Source: UBA6170 sp034429975
GTDB lineage: Bacteria; Chloroflexota; Anaerolineae; Anaerolineales; Anaerolineaceae
Direction of reading: 5' to 3'
Assembly (NCBI GenBank): GCA_034429975.1
Contig: DAOUFM010000064.1
Span: forward strand, 70,382 to 134,381
Length of the DNA: 64,000 bases
In this document: positions 1 to 8,089 of the stretch, in pieces
Layout of the letters: each line of letters opens with the position of its first letter
Position numbering within the stretch: the stretch's first letter is position 1
The notes under the pieces: generated by a model
Told to the model about the DNA's origin: nothing
What the model saw: the letters and a program-made list of their open reading frames with translations, nothing else
The model's database searches: none
Position numbers and translations under genes: made by a program

Positions 1-64
1 GATTATCTGTAAATTGTTGCTCCCAAAAAGCCTGCCAGACCCAAAGTTTAGGAGAGTCTAAATC
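1..64. other. left edge, no identifiable gene
   Basis: Two plus-strand frames stay open from the edge to stops at 59-61 and 66-68. The second stop overlaps the alaX ATG in an ATGA arrangement, so this could be the 3' end of an upstream coupled gene. Too little is visible to identify it. A Shine-Dalgarno-like AGGAGA at about 50-55 serves the next gene. Confidence 0.3.
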
Positions 65-787
65 ATGACGGAATTAATGTATCACAAAGACAGTTACCTA
101 AAAGAATTTGATTCAATCGTTACTGCTGTAGATGCAGAAAAAGTTGCATTTTCTTTAAACCAAACCGCCTTTTACCCGGGTGGAGGTGGACAACCGAATG
201 ACACTGGCTGGATCCTGCAGGGACAATTCGAACAGGAAGTTATCAAAGTAAAAAAAGAAGGCGATGTCGTCTGGCATTTTCTTAATTCAGCGGATAACCT
301 TCCTCAACTACACACCCCGATCCATGCGCGCATTAATTGGGAGCGGCGTTATCAATTGATGCGCACCCATTCTGCTATGCACGTCCTCTGTGGGGTTGTC
401 TTCCGGGATTATGGCGCTCTGGTGACCGGGGGAAATATGGATCCTCTGGAAGGTAGAATGGATTTTGAATTTGAAACGCTGCACAAAGACCTGGTGCAGG
501 TTATCGAGGATGCTGTCAACCTGGAAATTCAGAAAGATCACCCGGTCAAAGTTCAGATCCTTCCTCGGGAAGTAGCCTTCCAGATTCCTGATCTGATTCG
601 CACAAAAATTAACCTGTTGCCGCCCGGGATTGATGAAATCCGGACAATCGAGATTGTTGGTTTGGACTTGCAGGCGGATGGTGGTACTCACGTTCACAGT
701 ACAGCAGAAATTGGAAAAGCCCGCATTGTTGATTACAAATCAAAAGGGAAAATAAACAAACGGATTTATTTACAGCTTACTGCTTAA
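65..787 (+). CDS. alanyl-tRNA editing protein (AlaX family)
   Basis: Predicted free-standing deacylase that hydrolyses mischarged Ser-tRNA(Ala) (and Gly in some members) in the cytoplasm, homologous to the editing domain of alanyl-tRNA synthetase. The N-terminal AFYPGGGGQPND block is the typical barrel motif. The zinc motif HSAMH lies near residue 102, and GGTHVHSTAEIG near residue 206 carries the remaining ligand. The position that is Cys in AlaRS (CGGTH) is Asp here (DGGTH), a variant I believe occurs in other AlaX proteins. At 240 residues it matches the medium AlaX class. It lies 10 bases upstream of a ProRS-like gene and is probably co-transcribed with it, which suggests a shared tRNA quality-control role. 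Confidence 0.88.
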   Translation: MTELMYHKDSYLKEFDSIVTAVDAEKVAFSLNQTAFYPGGGGQPNDTGWILQGQFEQEVIKVKKEGDVVWHFLNSADNLPQLHTPIHARINWERRYQLMRTHSAMHVLCGVVFRDYGALVTGGNMDPLEGRMDFEFETLHKDLVQVIEDAVNLEIQKDHPVKVQILPREVAFQIPDLIRTKINLLPPGIDEIRTIEIVGLDLQADGGTHVHSTAEIGKARIVDYKSKGKINKRIYLQLTA

Positions 788-797
788 GGTTTTACCT

Positions 798-2555
798 ATG
801 CGCATGAAGGAATTATTTAATTTGACTTTGCGTCCAAAACCGGAACTGGACATCCTGCCGGGCAATCAATTTCTTGAGCGAGCGGGCTGGTTTCACCGAA
901 TCGAAAACGGGATTTTTAGCAAACAACCTTTAGCCATCCTCACCCAGAAGAAAATTGAAAACCAGATTCGCCAGGAATTAAGCAAATTAACCGCCCAGGA
1001 AGTTGCGATTCCATACCTGTCCTCTGAAAATCCGGTAAATTTTTTCAATTATGCTTTCTATGGAAATCATATTACCCAAACCAGTGATGGAAGCAAAAAA
1101 AGCCATTTTTCAAATCTACCCTTGGCTGGAATTTCAGACCTGGTTCAGCATACCGTTCGCAGTCATCGTCATTTGCCGCGCACACTCTTCCAGTTTGGTG
1201 AAAAAAGATTCTTCCAGAGTCAACACAATTCAGGAGTTTTTTCGTCCATTCAAAGAACGCATGCAGATATCATATCGCTTTGTAAAAACAATGCGGAAGC
1301 ACACCACCAATTTGAGCAGCTCCTATCTGCTTTCGATGTCATTTTTAAAAAATGTATGCTGCCAATTTCGATGGTACATTTTAATTATAAAAACCCGCTT
1401 GTTCGATTGGGAACTGAATTTGTTTATTTTCATCCCCAGGGAGATACTACCTTATTAACCTGCCCGGCATGTTCATATCGAGCAAATTCGAAATATGCTG
1501 AACATCGGAAAGTGGTTGAAAAAAACGATGAAGTCCTTCCACTTGAAAAAGTCCACACCCCTGGCACCAAAACAATTGCTGATTTAAGCAATTTTCTTGA
1601 AATTTCTACTAGTAAAACTGCCAAAGCAGTCTTCATGGCTGCCACTTTCTTTGAAGATTTTCAGTTCATCGAGAAAACAGTTCTGGCTGTCGTTCGTGGG
1701 GATCAGGAGCTCAATGAAAACAAACTCTTACAGGCACTGGATGCCATTAAGCTACGTCCGGCAATCGATGAAGAGATCCACGCCCTGGGTGCTGTTGCTG
1801 GTTATGGTTCACCAATTGGTGTAAAAAAAGGGCTGATTGTGGTCGATGATTTAATCCCACTGAGCACAAACCTGGTGGCCGGGGCAAATGAAAACGACTA
1901 TCATTTCAAAAACGTAAATTACGGGCGCGATTACAAAGCAGATCGGATCGCAGATATCGCTCAGGTTCAGGCTGGTGATCCCTGCCCTGAATGCCAGCAT
2001 CCTCTGGAAGAACAAAGCGGTTTCGTGATTGCCAGAGCTGATTTACCATCAGAAGCCATAGGAAATCAAAACAATTGCAAATTTCAGGATGAGGACGGTG
2101 AATTAAAGCCGATCCTGATTGGATTTTCCTGGATCGATCTTGACCGCGTTCTGGGTAGTGTGGCAGAAAATTCGCATGACGATTATGGCTTAATCGTCCC
2201 GTATTCACTGGCACCTTTTCAGGTTCATCTGGTGGTGTTGCCCTCTAAAACTTCATCTGAACCGGTTGAGCAGGCTGAACAACTCTACCTTGATTTAACC
2301 CGTACGCGCATACCTGTTCTTTTCGATGATCGCAAAGAAAGCCCAGGGGTTAAATTCAACGATGCAGATTTGATCGGTCTTCCGCTGCGTATCACCATTG
2401 CTGAAAAAACTTTGAGTCAGGGGGTGGCAGAGTTCAAATTACGTTCTGAGAAAGAGAAATTCACCGTACCATTAGAGGATGTCATCCCCAGGGCAATGCA
2501 GATCCTGCTGCAAATGGACCGGACGATCCTCCAAAACGCCTTACGGGGCGAATAG
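798..2555 (+). CDS. divergent prolyl-tRNA synthetase-like protein with YbaK/INS insertion, catalytic motifs degenerate
   Basis: The 585-residue product follows the bacterial ProRS layout: N-terminal class II core (about 1-240), YbaK-like editing insertion (about 245-400), second half of the core, and anticodon-binding-like domain (about 465-585). Framework pieces are clear: FLERAGWFHRIENGIFS, CPACSYRANSKYAEHRK, KVHTPGTKTIADLSNFL and the C-terminal SPGVKFNDADLIGLP. The residues that make a synthetase are missing. The motif 2 RDEIRPRFGL-like region reads EKRFFQSQHNSGVFSS, the GPTHEE loop is absent, and the motif 3 GIG becomes FSWID. The insertion keeps the Lys in TAKAVF and a GYGSP loop. I infer an aminoacylation-dead paralogue, perhaps trans-editing Ala-tRNA(Pro). 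A highly diverged functional ProRS is the alternative. AAGGT at 786-790 supports the start. Confidence 0.75.
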   Translation: MRMKELFNLTLRPKPELDILPGNQFLERAGWFHRIENGIFSKQPLAILTQKKIENQIRQELSKLTAQEVAIPYLSSENPVNFFNYAFYGNHITQTSDGSKKSHFSNLPLAGISDLVQHTVRSHRHLPRTLFQFGEKRFFQSQHNSGVFSSIQRTHADIISLCKNNAEAHHQFEQLLSAFDVIFKKCMLPISMVHFNYKNPLVRLGTEFVYFHPQGDTTLLTCPACSYRANSKYAEHRKVVEKNDEVLPLEKVHTPGTKTIADLSNFLEISTSKTAKAVFMAATFFEDFQFIEKTVLAVVRGDQELNENKLLQALDAIKLRPAIDEEIHALGAVAGYGSPIGVKKGLIVVDDLIPLSTNLVAGANENDYHFKNVNYGRDYKADRIADIAQVQAGDPCPECQHPLEEQSGFVIARADLPSEAIGNQNNCKFQDEDGELKPILIGFSWIDLDRVLGSVAENSHDDYGLIVPYSLAPFQVHLVVLPSKTSSEPVEQAEQLYLDLTRTRIPVLFDDRKESPGVKFNDADLIGLPLRITIAEKTLSQGVAEFKLRSEKEKFTVPLEDVIPRAMQILLQMDRTILQNALRGE

Positions 2556-4421
2556 AACGTTTTCGATCAGGAAACGTTCCACTGATTGGTAGTAATCCAG
2601 CAGGGTCTCATTCTTGCGGAAACCATGTCCTTCACCGGCATACAATTTATAGATATAAGGTACGCGTTGGGCACGCAATTTCTCCACAATAATCTCGGAT
2701 TGATTGGGAGGAACTACCTTATCTTCGCTTCCTTGGAAGACTGCCAGAGCATCGCGAATCTGGTCGGCATGAAAAACTGGTGACCAGGCATGGTATTTCT
2801 CAGCGGCTTCTGGAAGCAACCCGATCATGGACGCGGTGTAATGGGCTTCGAATTTATGAGTATCCATATCCAGCATAAACAAATTCGAAACGCCGTAATT
2901 ACAGACGCCAGCTTTAAAAACACCCGGATAACGGATCAAGCTGTTCAGCACCGTGTAACCGCCTGCACTTCCGCCTAATATGATCAATTGTTTCTCATTC
3001 GCCAACCCTTGAGCAACCATCGCCCTGGCGCCACCCACAGCATCCTCGACATCATAATCTCCCCAGTTGCCATTGAGCAGTTTTTTATAGGAATGCCCAT
3101 AACCAGTACTGCCGCGGTAATTGACATTCAACCAGCTATAGCCGCGCGATGTGAAGTAGGCAGCCAATGGATTGTAATCAATCACGGTTTGAGAAGTCGG
3201 TCCACCGTGGATATACACGATCATGGGCGGTTTCCCTTCTGCCTGAAAATGGGGATTCGCCGGTGCATAATATAAACCGTGAATTTCCACCCCCTCTTTA
3301 CTCAACCAGCTCACTGGTCGCGGGGTGGAATGATATGCTGCTGAAATATTCTCCGCAGAACTGCGTGCGACCACTCGCCAATGATCGTTTTCTTTGACCA
3401 CCACCCGGGAAGATATCTGGGGGCTTGCAGCGATGAAGGCTACCGCTCCGTACTTTGATACGGCTATCTGGTTCAGCCAGGTATATTCAGCGGTATCCAT
3501 TTTTATAGCCTCACCAGTAATAATCGATAATTGCCACAAGCTGTTCGAACCGGATTTGTTAATCAACAAGAAAACGGACTGGCTATCCGGTGACCAGGCA
3601 TACGTACGAACACCCTGAACCCAGGCTGGTTCCATGAGATGGCAGCCAAGCGGTGAATAAACGACTTTCTTTTCCATGTTTTCCAGATCAACCAGAACGA
3701 AAGCATCCCATTCTCCAGCGCTGGTAATATAACTGAGCCATTTCCCATCCGCAGAGAATTCCGGTTGAAAGATCACCGTTTCATCGTCTCCAGCGATCGT
3801 TTGAATGCTTTTGACAGTTGGTGTTTCTTCCATTTTCAGAGTTGCCAGTTTAATCCGGGTACCATCCCAGGGCATGTGCGGGTGATTCCATTCTACCCAG
3901 GCAATCATCTCCCCATTGGGGTGCCAAACCGGCTGCATGTAAAAATCAGCTCCCTGAACCAGTTTTTGTGGCCATTGTGCGCCTTGGATGTCAACAATGC
4001 CTAAGACATCCTCTACGCCATTTGAAAAGACATAAATGACAAATTTTCCGTCTGGTGAGACTTGAGGAGAGGCAACCGATCCATATGCCGGTGTAATAGG
4101 TTTGGGTTTTTCCGGTTGCAAAGCACGCCGGTAAAGGCGACCATCTTTGCCGGCGAAAATCACCAAATCGTGGGAAACACAGAATTCACCGCCGCCATAA
4201 CCCACTCCACCACGGCAGCTCATTTCTCCGTTCAGATCCATCCCGGCGGATCCCCCTGATTGGGAGACCAGCATCCCGATATCCGAGCGCCCTTCCAGCC
4301 AAACCAGTGTTTCTCCATCGCTGTTAAACTGAACATCATTAAATCGCAATCTCTGTGAAATACTTAAAGCTGACATTGGGCTTTCCCACAGGCCAAATGA
4401 TTTTATCTGTTTGTTTTCCAT
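2541..4421 (-). CDS. S9 family prolyl oligopeptidase-like serine peptidase
   Basis: Predicted cytoplasmic acylaminoacyl-peptidase or dipeptidyl-peptidase type enzyme acting on short peptides. The N-terminal 370 residues form a TolB-like beta-propeller with repeats such as SPDGKFVIYV, HPNGEMIAWVEW and SADGKWLSYI. The C-terminal alpha/beta hydrolase domain starts near 375 (PPMIVYIHGGPTSQ) and carries the nucleophile in GGSAGG, the Asp in GSEDKVVPP and the His in GEGHGF. There is no signal peptide. It follows the thioredoxin gene by 4 bases with a good AAAGGGTGAG site, so the two form an operon. Its 3' end overlaps the convergent ProRS-like gene by 15 bases. The exact substrate specificity cannot be read from sequence. 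Confidence 0.9.
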   Translation of the reverse strand: MENKQIKSFGLWESPMSALSISQRLRFNDVQFNSDGETLVWLEGRSDIGMLVSQSGGSAGMDLNGEMSCRGGVGYGGGEFCVSHDLVIFAGKDGRLYRRALQPEKPKPITPAYGSVASPQVSPDGKFVIYVFSNGVEDVLGIVDIQGAQWPQKLVQGADFYMQPVWHPNGEMIAWVEWNHPHMPWDGTRIKLATLKMEETPTVKSIQTIAGDDETVIFQPEFSADGKWLSYITSAGEWDAFVLVDLENMEKKVVYSPLGCHLMEPAWVQGVRTYAWSPDSQSVFLLINKSGSNSLWQLSIITGEAIKMDTAEYTWLNQIAVSKYGAVAFIAASPQISSRVVVKENDHWRVVARSSAENISAAYHSTPRPVSWLSKEGVEIHGLYYAPANPHFQAEGKPPMIVYIHGGPTSQTVIDYNPLAAYFTSRGYSWLNVNYRGSTGYGHSYKKLLNGNWGDYDVEDAVGGARAMVAQGLANEKQLIILGGSAGGYTVLNSLIRYPGVFKAGVCNYGVSNLFMLDMDTHKFEAHYTASMIGLLPEAAEKYHAWSPVFHADQIRDALAVFQGSEDKVVPPNQSEIIVEKLRAQRVPYIYKLYAGEGHGFRKNETLLDYYQSVERFLIENVLFAP

Positions 4422-4425
4422 TTTC

Positions 4426-4752
4426 TCACCCTTTCAAGTCGATATATTTTTGAAACGCATCGATGATTTTATTGATTGGCTTGTAACCGGTAAATCTGTC
4501 TTTTTCCATTCCGTCTGTAAGGATGACTACCGTTGGAACACTCATCACATGAAATTGTAGCGCTAAGTCCGGTGCTTCATCCACATTAACATGTGCCAGA
4601 ACAAATTTGTCTGTCCAAATCCCTTTCAATTTTTCAAGTTCCGGTTCCAGTCTTTTGCAGGGTGCACACCAGACGGCACCAAATTCAATCACTACCGGCA
4701 AGGTGGCTTTTTCTACAATTTCTGAATAGTTTTCTTGTGTAATTTCAATCAT
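4426..4752 (-). CDS. thioredoxin
   Basis: A 108-residue single-domain thioredoxin with the redox motif WCAPCK at residues 28-33, followed by the usual helix and a cis-Pro in VMSVPTVVIL. It should reduce protein disulfides in the cytoplasm. WCAPC replaces the commoner WCGPC. A longer reading from a TTG at 4767 is possible, but GAAGGACG sits just before the ATG at 4752, so that ATG is preferred. It is the first gene of an operon with the S9 peptidase. The promoter lies about 80-105 bases upstream. Confidence 0.93.
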   Translation of the reverse strand: MIEITQENYSEIVEKATLPVVIEFGAVWCAPCKRLEPELEKLKGIWTDKFVLAHVNVDEAPDLALQFHVMSVPTVVILTDGMEKDRFTGYKPINKIIDAFQKYIDLKG

Positions 4753-4829
4753 GTTTTCGTCCTTCAATGAATTTATTGTTAATTAAAAAAATCAAAGTTT
4801 GATTTTAAGCTTTTACTTTGTACAATAAA

Positions 4830-4858
4830 AGTATAGTCCAGGTAATCTTATTTGTCAG
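4830..4858 (-). promoter_or_regulatory. sigma70-like promoter of the thioredoxin operon
   Basis: On the minus strand CTGACA and TATACT are separated by 17 bases, giving a predicted start near 4823 and a leader of about 70 bases. The element is seen directly; its activity is inferred. Confidence 0.6.
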
Positions 4859-4895
4859 CCTGTGATTATTCTGGCTTGAAAAAAGGTGGTTGGCT

Positions 4896-5393
4896 GTGAG
4901 TTTATTTACCATTCGGGAAGTTGAAAAGGGAGATCGCGATTGGATTCGCCGCTGGCTGGTGTTCCAGTGGGGGGCTGAAATCGTGATATCTCATGACACG
5001 GTTTACCATCCAGCTGACTTATTGGGTTTTATCGCCATAGACCCGGTGAATTCCGAACCCATTGGATTGATTACTTATGTTTTTTCCGGAAACGAATGTG
5101 AGATCGTCACACTGGATTCCTTACGGGAGGGCAATGGTATCGGCAGCGCCCTGATAGATCATGTTATCCTGCACGCCAGAAACATTGCCTGTGATCGAGT
5201 TTTCCTGGTGGTAACCAATGACAATATTTATTCACTGGGTTTTTACCAGAAAAGAGGTTTTCGACTCGTAAAAATCAACTCAGGCGCGGCCGATCGGGCT
5301 CGAAAACAAAAGCCGCAAATCCCTGCGGTCGGTTATTTTAGTATTCCCATTCATGACGAAATAGAACTTGAATACCGTTTGAACCCACAATAA
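4896..5393 (+). CDS. GNAT family N-acetyltransferase
   Basis: A 165-residue acetyltransferase with the GNAT acetyl-CoA loop visible as LREGNGIGSALIDHVILHARN, followed by the conserved RVFLVVTNDN strand and the LGFYQKRGFRLVKI segment that ends the fold. The acceptor substrate is unknown. A TTG at 4890 would be too close to the ribosome-binding site; AAAGGTGG at 4882-4889 is 6 bases from the GTG at 4896, so GTG is chosen. It is divergent from the thioredoxin operon and followed by an exporter gene with a separate promoter-like element, so it is probably monocistronic. Confidence 0.85.
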   Translation: MSLFTIREVEKGDRDWIRRWLVFQWGAEIVISHDTVYHPADLLGFIAIDPVNSEPIGLITYVFSGNECEIVTLDSLREGNGIGSALIDHVILHARNIACDRVFLVVTNDNIYSLGFYQKRGFRLVKINSGAADRARKQKPQIPAVGYFSIPIHDEIELEYRLNPQ

Positions 5394-5418
5394 GTCTGGA
5401 TTCTTTAGCAACAATGTG

Positions 5419-5424
5419 TATAAT
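5419..5424 (+). promoter_or_regulatory. -10 element upstream of the LysE-type gene
   Basis: A perfect TATAAT preceded by TGTG gives a plausible start near 5431 and a leader of about 78 bases. No good -35 box is seen. Confidence 0.4.
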
Positions 5425-5508
5425 TGGCGGAATTATCTCTTAAAAAGTGGATTTTATTTTGAACCTTATCGCCATTTCTTCATTTCATCACTGTTTCGCG
5501 AGGTCTGC

Positions 5509-6126
5509 ATGTTCTTTTTAACTCAAGGGCTAATCTTTGGTTTGTACGCTGCCTTTCTGCCCGGCCCCATGCAGGCATTTTTGCTGTCACAAATTATCCG
5601 CAGTGGTTGGAAGCGCACCATTCCGCTGGCTTTTATTCCCTTAATTACTGATTTCCCGGTCATGCTCGTGATTTTCTTTCTCCTCTCTCAATTGCCGCTT
5701 ATTTTTACCAACATTCTGCGCATCGGCGGGGGATTCTTTATCCTTTATTTGGCGTGGGATGCTTTTCGAACAGCGAAAAATACCAACAAGGTTACCAATT
5801 CACCCAAAATAGCCGAAAATCAACGCTCTACTTTCCTTAAAGGTGTTACGCTTAATTTGCTAAACCCGAACGTTTACATTTTTTGGGGAACAATCGGAGT
5901 ACCTACCATATTAACCGGTTTACAAACCTCGCTTTTATCCGGAATAGCTTTTGTGCTGGGTTTTTATGGCGTGCTGATTACAGCCACCACAGGTTGGATT
6001 GCCCTCTTTGGCACAGTGGGTAATTTAAAACCTTCCATTCAATCCAACATTAGCCGGATAATTGCTTTCGTGCTGATTCTGGTTGGTTTTTCGATGATTT
6101 TTAGCGGAGTAAAACAAATTATTTGA
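5509..6126 (+). CDS. LysE/RhtB family exporter
   Basis: A 205-residue membrane protein with about six hydrophobic segments and the family signature near the N terminus, FLPGPMQAFLLSQIIRSGWKR. Proteins of this superfamily export amino acids or related small molecules by proton antiport; the substrate here is unknown. A longer frame begins at 5416, but it adds 31 residues with no family match, and GAGG at 5500-5503 lies 5 bases before the ATG at 5509, so this start is used. The next gene begins after 54 bases with its own promoter. Confidence 0.82.
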   Translation: MFFLTQGLIFGLYAAFLPGPMQAFLLSQIIRSGWKRTIPLAFIPLITDFPVMLVIFFLLSQLPLIFTNILRIGGGFFILYLAWDAFRTAKNTNKVTNSPKIAENQRSTFLKGVTLNLLNPNVYIFWGTIGVPTILTGLQTSLLSGIAFVLGFYGVLITATTGWIALFGTVGNLKPSIQSNISRIIAFVLILVGFSMIFSGVKQII

Positions 6127-6144
6127 TTGAATTCAAATAATTGC

Positions 6145-6173
6145 TTGCTGCCTGGCCTTACTTCAGGCATAAT
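6145..6173 (+). promoter_or_regulatory. promoter for a leaderless tgt operon
   Basis: TTGCTG and CATAAT are separated by 17 bases. The ATG at 6181 follows the -10 box by 7 bases and has no Shine-Dalgarno sequence, so the mRNA is expected to begin at or next to the start codon. Confidence 0.6.
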
Positions 6174-6180
6174 CAACGCT

Positions 6181-7293
6181 ATGATAGTTCCGTTCCCTCA
6201 ATCATTAAAGCTGACGAATGGTCATCTGAAATTTCCGGTTTTTATGCCAGACGCGACCTTTGCAGTGGTTCGTTCGGTGGACAGCGTCGACTTGGAAAAC
6301 GCCAAAATCCAGGCGGTGGTGATGAATTCCTTTCACCTCATGCAAAAGCCAGGCACCAGCACCATTCAATCTTTGGGTGGCTTGCATGCCATGAGCGGTT
6401 GGCAGAGACCCATCATAACCGATTCCGGGGGATTTCAAGCTTATTCCTTGATCCGCCAAAACCCAAAGTTTGGAGTGATGACGCCCAAAGGAATCAATTT
6501 TCAACCTGAAGGGTCCACCCGAAAATTCTTTTTAACTCCTGAAAAGAGTATTCAACTGCAATTGGCTTATGGGGCGGATGTGGTCATTTGCCTGGATGAT
6601 TGCACCCATGTGGATGCCTCCTCTGAAGAACAGGAACTCAGCGTTAACCGCACAATAACCTGGGCAAAACGCTGTCGAGAGACCTTTGACAAACTGACCG
6701 CTCAAAAGAAGCTTTCAGTTGAAGATCGTCCATTACTGTTCGCGGTCGTTCAGGGTGGCGGAATTAAAGATTTGCGCAAACACTGTGCCGATGAACTTCT
6801 TAAAATCGGTTTTGATGGTTATGGATTTGGCGGTTGGCCCTTAGACGGTGAAGGTAATTTACTCACCGACATTCTGGAATATACCCGCCAATGTATCCCC
6901 CGGCAATTTCCCATGCATGCCCTTGGAATTGGTCATCCGCATAATGTTCTGGCCTGCTACCAGCTTGGTTATGGCATTTTTGATTGTGCCATGCCCACCC
7001 GCGATGCGCGGCATGGTCGCCTCTACCAGTTCACCCAGCCGGCCAGCAACCCCAACCAGGGACTGCAGGATAAATGGTTAAAATATCTCTACATCAATGA
7101 TCAGGAACATATTAAACATCCCGGCCCGCTTTCCGAGGATTGTGATTGCCTGACCTGCCAGCGTTACTCGCGCGGTTATCTTCATCATCTCTTTAAAATG
7201 AACGATTCTCTTTATCTGCGCCTGGCCAGTATTCACAATCTGCGTTTTATGACTCAATTAACAGAACGGATTCGGACTCTTATCCATGGATGA
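6181..7293 (+). CDS. tgt: tRNA-guanine transglycosylase, divergent type
   Basis: Exchanges guanine for a 7-deazaguanine base in tRNA, in bacteria normally at position 34 of GUN anticodons on the queuosine pathway. The 370-residue product has the TIM-barrel landmarks: TDSGGFQAYSL (general-acid Asp), CLDDCTH, VVQGG, and FDCAMPTRDARHG carrying the nucleophilic Asp. The zinc site is CDCLTCQRYSRGYLHHLF. The base-recognition loop is atypical: GFGGWPLDGEG where bacterial enzymes have GLAVGE. Specificity for preQ1, preQ0 or queuine is therefore open. A TTG at 6127 would add 18 unrelated residues; the ATG at 6181 fits the leaderless promoter. Its end overlaps the first 16S methyltransferase gene by 8 bases, so the genes are coupled. 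Confidence 0.85.
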   Translation: MIVPFPQSLKLTNGHLKFPVFMPDATFAVVRSVDSVDLENAKIQAVVMNSFHLMQKPGTSTIQSLGGLHAMSGWQRPIITDSGGFQAYSLIRQNPKFGVMTPKGINFQPEGSTRKFFLTPEKSIQLQLAYGADVVICLDDCTHVDASSEEQELSVNRTITWAKRCRETFDKLTAQKKLSVEDRPLLFAVVQGGGIKDLRKHCADELLKIGFDGYGFGGWPLDGEGNLLTDILEYTRQCIPRQFPMHALGIGHPHNVLACYQLGYGIFDCAMPTRDARHGRLYQFTQPASNPNQGLQDKWLKYLYINDQEHIKHPGPLSEDCDCLTCQRYSRGYLHHLFKMNDSLYLRLASIHNLRFMTQLTERIRTLIHG

Positions 7294-8089
7294 ACAATTT
7301 GAGAAACTGATTCTTCAGGTTCAAGAGGGAGCTAAATATCGCACCATTTATCCAGGTCTGGTGAGGAATATCGCTCAAAATGAACTTAAGAAAGGGCGTA
7401 GCTGGAAGGAGACCATTAAAGCGGTGCGTAATAAATTACATCAGGTCGGGTCGGCTTATCACCAGCAACCGATTGATTTTGAGCGGTTAACTTCTGAAAT
7501 GCAGAGCCTACCTGCAGATATTCACTCCCCGGAAGCTAAAAGATTCTGCATTCAGGCAATGAGTTTGCACACCTCCACCCGCGAACGCTTACCTATCCTG
7601 GATTCGTTTTATTCGGAAACACTGGCATCTTTCGCCCCCGTTCAGTCCATTCTCGACATTGCTTGCGGCCTCAACCCTCTGGCATTGGCGTGGATACCAG
7701 TCTCAGCAAAGATACAATTTACTTGCTGTGATATTTACCTTGATCAGATTGAATTTTTAAACAATTTCTTTGAATACTTCAACATAAATGGAAAAGCTTA
7801 TTGCTGCGACCTGACCCAAAAAGTTCCGGATGAACCAGCTCAGGTCGGCCTGGTCTTAAAAACCATCCCCTGCCTGGAGCAGATCGATAAAAATATTGCC
7901 CTGAAACTTTTGGAGGGGCTGGCTTGCGAACAACTACTGGTCAGTTTTCCGGCCCAATCCCTGGCGGGTAGAAAAAAGGGCATGCGGGAATTTTATAGCT
8001 CGCAATTTGAACAGTTATTGCAAACTACTCCCTGGAAGTCCGAGATGTTTTCTTTCCAGACTGAACAGGCATTTTTGATTACGAAATGA
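7286..8089 (+). CDS. 16S rRNA methyltransferase of the FmrO/Rmt/ArmA (m7G1405) family
   Basis: Predicted SAM-dependent N7 methylation of G1405 in helix 44 of 16S rRNA, the modification that gives resistance to 4,6-linked aminoglycosides. The 267-residue protein shows the whole family pattern in order: KYRTIYPGLVRNI, KAVRNKLHQV, HTSTRERLP, the SAM motif DIACGLNPLALAW, DIYLDQIEFLN, LKTIPCLEQ and SFPAQSLAGRKKGM. Length and motifs match characterised producers' and acquired enzymes, and all signature positions I can recall are kept, so activity is likely. It overlaps the end of tgt and is stop-start coupled to a second paralogue. There are no mobile elements nearby, so it looks like a resident gene. 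Its native role may be decoding-site tuning rather than drug defence. Confidence 0.85.
   Translation: MDEQFEKLILQVQEGAKYRTIYPGLVRNIAQNELKKGRSWKETIKAVRNKLHQVGSAYHQQPIDFERLTSEMQSLPADIHSPEAKRFCIQAMSLHTSTRERLPILDSFYSETLASFAPVQSILDIACGLNPLALAWIPVSAKIQFTCCDIYLDQIEFLNNFFEYFNINGKAYCCDLTQKVPDEPAQVGLVLKTIPCLEQIDKNIALKLLEGLACEQLLVSFPAQSLAGRKKGMREFYSSQFEQLLQTTPWKSEMFSFQTEQAFLITK

Noticed and set aside
308..697. Long open frames antisense to genes (here inside alaX, also inside rsmI, tgt, polA and others)
   Set aside because: They lack ribosome-binding sites and protein-family features and lie fully within well-supported genes on the other strand.
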